The notes below the pieces were generated by a model, which saw only the letters and a program-made list of their open reading frames with translations, made no database searches and had not been told where the DNA came from. Below, piece by piece: positions 32,847 to 36,833 of a stretch of 36,833 nt of DNA. Source of the stretch: SAR92 bacterium BACL16 MAG-120619-bin48 (lineage in GTDB: Bacteria > Pseudomonadota > Gammaproteobacteria > Pseudomonadales > Porticoccaceae); the NCBI GenBank assembly GCA_001438605.1, contig LIDE01000036.1:1-36833 (forward strand). The letters are read 5' to 3'. Positions within the stretch are counted from its first letter, which is position 1, and each line of letters opens with the position of its first letter. Made by a program: the position numbers and the translations under genes.

Positions 32847-35800
32847 TTGAATTCACCTATCTTCTTTTCCATACCCACACGCCAATCACCTGACTCCCTG
32901 GTGTTGTTTACCGCAAGCCTGTGTTTCTTGCTATCCGGCTTTTCAGCGCTTCTCTACCAGATAGCCTGGTCCAAAAGCCTGGCTATCGTGTTCGGTACGT
33001 CATATCTCGCTGTCGCGACAGTATTGGCAGCTTATATGGGTGGTTTGGCGCTCGGAGCTACCATTGCAGCCCGCATGCTTGATCGAGTACGCAACGCGAT
33101 TCTTGTCTACGGAGTCCTTGAGGCTGTGATCAGCGTCAGTGCGCTTGCAGTGCCTGTCTTGTTGAAGATGGCCGGGAGTTTGCTTGTCGTGTTGCTCGGC
33201 AACCAGGCCGAACCCGTCTCATCCAACGGCTACCTGCAGACAGCCTACTATTTGGCGGCGACATTTGTGGTATTGGCTGTGCCTACGAGTGCGATGGGAG
33301 CTACGCTGCCCTTATTGGCACGCTACGTGATTAACGCAGACAGGCAGGTGGGGCCGCGTCTTGGTTTACTCTACGGCATCAACACGATTGGCGCAGTATT
33401 TGGCGCGCTGGTGGCGGGCTTCCTGTTGTTGCCGGTACTGGGCTTAATGGGCACGCTGTTCGTTGGCGCGATTATTAACCTCGCTGTGTTCGCTGTGGCC
33501 ATTTTCCTTGCTCGACTCTCTGCAGGAGCGGACGAAGCTGCCGAAAGGAGACGCGACGACACAGGTGTGCGACCGGCAATTAATATCCCGTCTTTGCACT
33601 GGGTGATGCCCGTGATGCTGGCGTCTGGTGCAGTTTCCTTCACCCTGGAGATTCTCTGGACCCGCTTACTGAGCCATCTGTTTGGCGGCACGGTCTATGC
33701 GTTCTCCATAATGCTTGCCTGTTTCCTTTCTGGCATTGCTATCGGTGGGTTTTTTGCGGGCAGACTTGCCAAGGATCAGCAGCATGCTTCAGCTTACTTC
33801 GCGGGCTCGCAAATACTCATTGCGCTCTTATCTTATGCATCCTATTCGCTGATGGGTGCCTGGATACCTGTGAGTGATGGGCTTCTCATCAAGGGTCTCT
33901 ATGCTTTTCTCATAATCGTACCTTCAACACTGTTTATTGGAGCTACCTATCCGTTGGCGGTGCGTATGGTCGTAAACAACAGCGATGAAACAGGCAGCCT
34001 CGCAGGACGTGTTTACGCGTGGAATACTGTGGGCGCTATCTTTGGATCACTCCTGTGCGGATTTTTCTTCCTGCCTCAGTTTGGTTTCGGCACCACCTTG
34101 AAGATCGCGATGACGCTGAGCCTCGCCCTCGCAACCATTGCCCTGGTCAAGCGGCACCCGAAGAATCGCACAGCCGGATCGCTGGTTGCTGTACTGACGG
34201 TGGCGGTCATGCTTTTCCTCTCGCCGGCCCGGCCTGATCGAGTAGTTTATGTAAACAGCAGCGGAATTGTATCAGCTGGGGTGGAGCGCTTTTATGCCGT
34301 TGGTCAGTCGGCCACAATTCTCCTGCAGGAAACTAACGATTTCTTCAAGCTGTCAAGTAACGGGCTATCTGAATCTGCGATCGGACATGGCGGCAAGCCA
34401 CCCTATAATCTTTCACAGAAGTGGCTGTCGGGGTTGCCAACACTCGCCAGACCTGACGCCGCGTCCATGCTGATTATTGGTCTTGGTGGTGGTGTCGCCC
34501 TTGAGGGTGTTCCGCCACACATCAGCTCAGTCGATGTCATTGAGCTGGAGCCCATGGTGCTTGCTGCAAATCAATCGATAGCGCCGGAGAGGGGCGATGA
34601 TCCTCTTGCGGATCCGCGTATTTCGGTCGTGCTTAACGATGCCAGAAACGCGCTCAAGCTCACGCAGAAGACATACGACATCATCGTATCGCAACCTTCA
34701 CATCCGTGGACCGGTGGTGCAGCGCATCTTTACACAGTCGAATTTTTGCAGCAGGCGAAGTCTCACTTGAATCCAGGTGGTGTGTTCCTGCAGTGGATCA
34801 ACTCCCGATTCCTTGATGAAGAACTACTGCAAACGCTTATGGCTACGTTGGCCGATCAGTTCAGCTTTGTTGAGCTCTATCAACCGGAGCGCGAGGTGCT
34901 GTTTTTTTTAGCGTCCGACAAACCGCTGGAAATCTGGGATGGTCAGCAGGGCGCGGCAATGGCTTTGCGCCGCTATCCGCGGCATTACAATCGAATGGGA
35001 ATGCGTTCCCCGGAAGACATTATCGCGATGCTGTCTTTGAATGATGCGGCCGTACGGAGCTTTTCAGCCGACGCACCCCTCAACACGGATGATCACAACC
35101 TGCTGGCATTTTATAGTTTGCCCGGAGGCAAGGGATTGACCAGTGATGATATGCAGACGCTGTTTCTTGATATGGACCCCCTTACGACCGAGAACAGCGA
35201 TTTGCATCGTAACTTCGGAGACCGACTGGCATTACATCATGTCGCGGAGCAACTGCTGCAAGGGCGCTTCATACAGCGCACCTATCAGCTGGCGCGCGCA
35301 GCTTCCCTGCCCGATATCACAGCGACAATTGATGCGTTGGGCTACGATCACTCGGGAGAGACCGAGAAGGCCAGGGCCGCATTCAATGAGGCACTGATTC
35401 GCAATCCGGAAAACGGCGCAGCCCGTGCGGGTCTGCTAAGAACCTACATGGGTGCGTTCGCGCGCGGGCAGTTACCTCCCGAAGTTGCGGCTCTGGCTAA
35501 TCAGCTCAGGGGGCCTGAGCGACGCGTACTGGAGGGATGGGTGTTCGGTGCCGCAGGGGCGTTCGGCCGCCTGGCAGCGCTGGACGCTGAGTTGGCGATG
35601 GTCCCACCGACCTCTTTGTTTTATCCAGTTTCCGTGAAGCTGCGCGTCGATTGGCGGATACTTCTGGCAAAGCAAAAAGAGGACCCCGCGCCAGCGGTGG
35701 AAGCATTAATCATCCTCGACGATCTTCTCGCGTCCTACTGGAATCTGGATCTCTACTTGCTGCGAGCCGTTGCTGCGCAGTTGGCCGGAAACAATATTGT

Positions 35801-36017
35801 GTTCAGGGAGTCCGTCGCTGCCGCGTCCAGGCAGGTGCGAGCGCGCATTGCCTTGCCAGATGATAGCGACCTGGCTCTTAATCCTGATGAGGCCAAGTAC
35901 TTGAAAGGACGTCTTCTGGAGATGAGAGGGCTTTGGCCTGCAACGCTTACTGTGTCTTCCAGCGATCGCGCAGCAGTGGTAATGATGGAGCTGAACCGCA
36001 CGATCGAAGCATTGTGA
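32847..36017 (+). CDS. Membrane protein with fused spermidine-synthase-like domain and C-terminal helical repeats
   Basis: 1056 residues. The first about 460 carry many hydrophobic spans arranged as two similar halves (LLYGINTIGAVFGALVAGFLLLP and RVYAWNTVGAIFGSLLCGFFFLP are matching elements). Then follows a soluble methyltransferase-fold domain of the spermidine synthase superfamily (about 500-710) with IIGLGGGVALEGV (542-554), VIELEPMVL and VSQPSHPWTGGAAHLYTVEF. The last about 270 residues look like TPR-type helices (DHSGETEKARAAFNEALIRNPENGAARAGLL). The family is widespread but its reaction is mostly unknown. The start is TTG, with GGAGATAGG just upstream; no in-frame ATG exists between it and the preceding stop. 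It shows no regulon operator. Confidence 0.82.
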   Translation: MNSPIFFSIPTRQSPDSLVLFTASLCFLLSGFSALLYQIAWSKSLAIVFGTSYLAVATVLAAYMGGLALGATIAARMLDRVRNAILVYGVLEAVISVSALAVPVLLKMAGSLLVVLLGNQAEPVSSNGYLQTAYYLAATFVVLAVPTSAMGATLPLLARYVINADRQVGPRLGLLYGINTIGAVFGALVAGFLLLPVLGLMGTLFVGAIINLAVFAVAIFLARLSAGADEAAERRRDDTGVRPAINIPSLHWVMPVMLASGAVSFTLEILWTRLLSHLFGGTVYAFSIMLACFLSGIAIGGFFAGRLAKDQQHASAYFAGSQILIALLSYASYSLMGAWIPVSDGLLIKGLYAFLIIVPSTLFIGATYPLAVRMVVNNSDETGSLAGRVYAWNTVGAIFGSLLCGFFFLPQFGFGTTLKIAMTLSLALATIALVKRHPKNRTAGSLVAVLTVAVMLFLSPARPDRVVYVNSSGIVSAGVERFYAVGQSATILLQETNDFFKLSSNGLSESAIGHGGKPPYNLSQKWLSGLPTLARPDAASMLIIGLGGGVALEGVPPHISSVDVIELEPMVLAANQSIAPERGDDPLADPRISVVLNDARNALKLTQKTYDIIVSQPSHPWTGGAAHLYTVEFLQQAKSHLNPGGVFLQWINSRFLDEELLQTLMATLADQFSFVELYQPEREVLFFLASDKPLEIWDGQQGAAMALRRYPRHYNRMGMRSPEDIIAMLSLNDAAVRSFSADAPLNTDDHNLLAFYSLPGGKGLTSDDMQTLFLDMDPLTTENSDLHRNFGDRLALHHVAEQLLQGRFIQRTYQLARAASLPDITATIDALGYDHSGETEKARAAFNEALIRNPENGAARAGLLRTYMGAFARGQLPPEVAALANQLRGPERRVLEGWVFGAAGAFGRLAALDAELAMVPPTSLFYPVSVKLRVDWRILLAKQKEDPAPAVEALIILDDLLASYWNLDLYLLRAVAAQLAGNNIVFRESVAAASRQVRARIALPDDSDLALNPDEAKYLKGRLLEMRGLWPATLTVSSSDRAAVVMMELNRTIEAL

Positions 36018-36053
36018 GCAGTAGAAAATGCCAACAGAGCCAAATCCGCTCAG

Positions 36054-36340
36054 TCACGGCACCGTAACATCGATAAGATAAGCCTCGCCGTTGAGGGGGT
36101 TTACATAGGCAATATGCAGCGGAGCAGTTCGCTGTGACTGCCCTGCCGGTGCCTCGAGTGCACGACGCGTTTCCCTCCAGGGATATCGGCGTAGCGCCAG
36201 CGGCTCGCTACCGACGAGTGGACAGGTTCGCCCTCCGGCAGTAGCCCACGCAGGCTGGGCCACAACGGGTTCAGATTGAGATCGTTGAGGCTTTGCAGGT
36301 AGTCCTGTGGTAATTCGGTCGCGGCCTGTAGTTGGCTCAT
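36054..36340 (-). pseudogene. Gentisate 1,2-dioxygenase remnant with internal deletion
   Basis: From ATG 36340 the reading MSQLQAATELPQDYLQSLND, continuing to SRWRY, matches the first 50 residues of the dioxygenase at 28626-29669. Right after, in another frame, RRYPWRETRRALEAPAGQ and IAYVNPLNGEAYL match its residues from about 217 to 254. So roughly 165 codons, including all iron ligands, are missing and the frame is broken. The two joined points both encode R-Y, which suggests deletion between short repeats. Homology stops near 36083. Confidence 0.9.
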
Positions 36341-36391
36341 GCTTCGGTCCTCAATGATCCTTCGGGCTTTGTCGAATTGATCTGTTCTTTT

Positions 36392-36677
36392 ATGATGATC
36401 TCGACCCCACCCAAATATGCGTGTCGCAGGTGGTGGGCTACATCAAGGGTAAAAGTGTGATCCACATTGCCCGGATGTACGCAGGCAGGAAGAAGAACTT
36501 AGTAGGTCAGCATTTCTGGGCGCGAGGCTACTTCGCGTCGACAGTGGGTCGGATGAAAAAGTCATTCGCGAGTACATCCGGCACCAGGGACAGGAAGACA
36601 AACGGATAGACCAGATGCAGTTGTTATTACAGCGCTGGCCCCCTTCTGGGGGCTTGCGCCGGAAAGCCGATCTCTGA
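36392..36677 (+). pseudogene. IS200/IS605-family TnpA transposase remnant
   Basis: C-terminal half of a Y1 transposase in three frames: MMISTPPKYA, then (one base lost near 36420) VSQVVGYIKGKSVIHIAR and GQHFWARGYFASTVGR, then (shift near 36552) DEKVIREYIRHQ and KRIDQMQ, with a stop at 36675-36677. HFWARGY and the STVGxDE run are hallmarks of the family. The N-terminal half with the HUH metal site is absent, so it is inactive. Confidence 0.85.
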
Positions 36678-36833
36678 CGTTGCCTACATCCAGACCGCTG
36701 TCATTAGTGCTTATATCTGCGTTAAGCACCGTATCCTGGTCAATGGTAAAGCTGTCGTCGACGGCAACGGGGGTATTGTCTACCGGCATTGGGGTTGGTG
36801 TGGGAGCTGCTGATCCGGAACCGCCACCGCAGG
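36562..36833 (-). pseudogene. N-terminal piece of a lipoprotein with a cadherin/Ig-like domain, broken by the IS remnant; also cut by the window edge
   Basis: On the minus strand the window edge reads CGGGSGSAAPTPTPMPVDNT and then PVAVDDSFTIDQDTVLNADI and STNDSG. C-G-G-G followed by Ser/Thr/Pro is the usual start of a mature bacterial lipoprotein, with the lipidated Cys at the edge. The PVAVDDSF..DQDTVL.ADI pattern is the beginning of a cadherin-like/VCBS-type surface domain. After about LDVGNV the frame runs into IS200/IS605 DNA, so the rest is lost here. The signal peptide lies outside the window. Confidence 0.65.

Noticed and set aside
1-36833. CRISPR array, tRNA or rRNA genes
   Set aside because: No spaced direct repeats and no tRNA- or rRNA-like sequence were noticed on either strand.

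Overview
The window looks like an accessory catabolic island of a Gram-negative proteobacterium. Two TonB-dependent receptors, sulfatase and arylsulfotransferase with export signals, and the style of the TonB boxes (EEVLVTA.KRE.SLQDV) fit a marine gammaproteobacterium of the Halieaceae/Spongiibacteraceae kind, or less likely a sphingomonad; this placement is inference. Most genes fit one theme: uptake and breakdown of an aromatic compound, probably sulfated and/or aminated, through gentisate to central metabolites.

Layout. 1-2537 (mostly minus strand): start of an FAH-family gene cut by the window edge, a class III aminotransferase, and a GntR/FCD regulator. 2685-7687 (plus): MFS transporter, TonB receptor, second class III aminotransferase. 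7788-9100: an intact-looking IS4-family element. 9114-10304: FAD aromatic-ring monooxygenase. 10321-11286 (minus): fold-type IV transaminase resembling (R)-selective amine transaminases. 11491-24110 (plus): a tightly packed nine-gene operon with E2, E3, E1alpha and E1beta of a 2-oxoacid dehydrogenase, aldehyde dehydrogenase, sulfatase, zinc alcohol dehydrogenase, a second aldehyde dehydrogenase, and a PAPS-independent arylsulfotransferase. 24112-26427: a rearrangement scar made of two aldehyde dehydrogenase remnants, a second GntR regulator and a dead IS5-type transposase. 26760-28095 (plus): fumarylpyruvate hydrolase and maleylpyruvate isomerase. 28149-29669 (minus): VOC-family protein and gentisate 1,2-dioxygenase. 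30113-32458: second TonB receptor. 32459-32846: a gap with three strong hairpins. 32847-36017: a 1056-residue membrane/spermidine-synthase-like fusion. 36054-36833: a gentisate dioxygenase remnant, a frameshifted IS200/IS605 TnpA remnant, and the start of a lipoprotein broken by it.

How the parts work together. A near-perfect palindrome, (A/T)TGTAGTACAA, recurs nine times, in front of nearly every transcription unit of the catabolic set. The two GntR/FCD proteins have almost identical recognition helices, so one shared operator and one regulon is the simplest reading. In the proposed flow, a receptor admits the substrate, sulfatase/sulfotransferase handle an aryl sulfate in the periplasm, transaminases, alcohol and aldehyde dehydrogenases and possibly the 2-oxoacid dehydrogenase work on the side chain, the monooxygenase makes gentisate, and dioxygenase, isomerase and hydrolase produce fumarate and pyruvate. 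The lower (gentisate) part is well supported; the starting substrate is not known from sequence. Several partial paralogues (two aldehyde dehydrogenases, dioxygenase) suggest that a second copy of the same gene set once existed nearby and has decayed.
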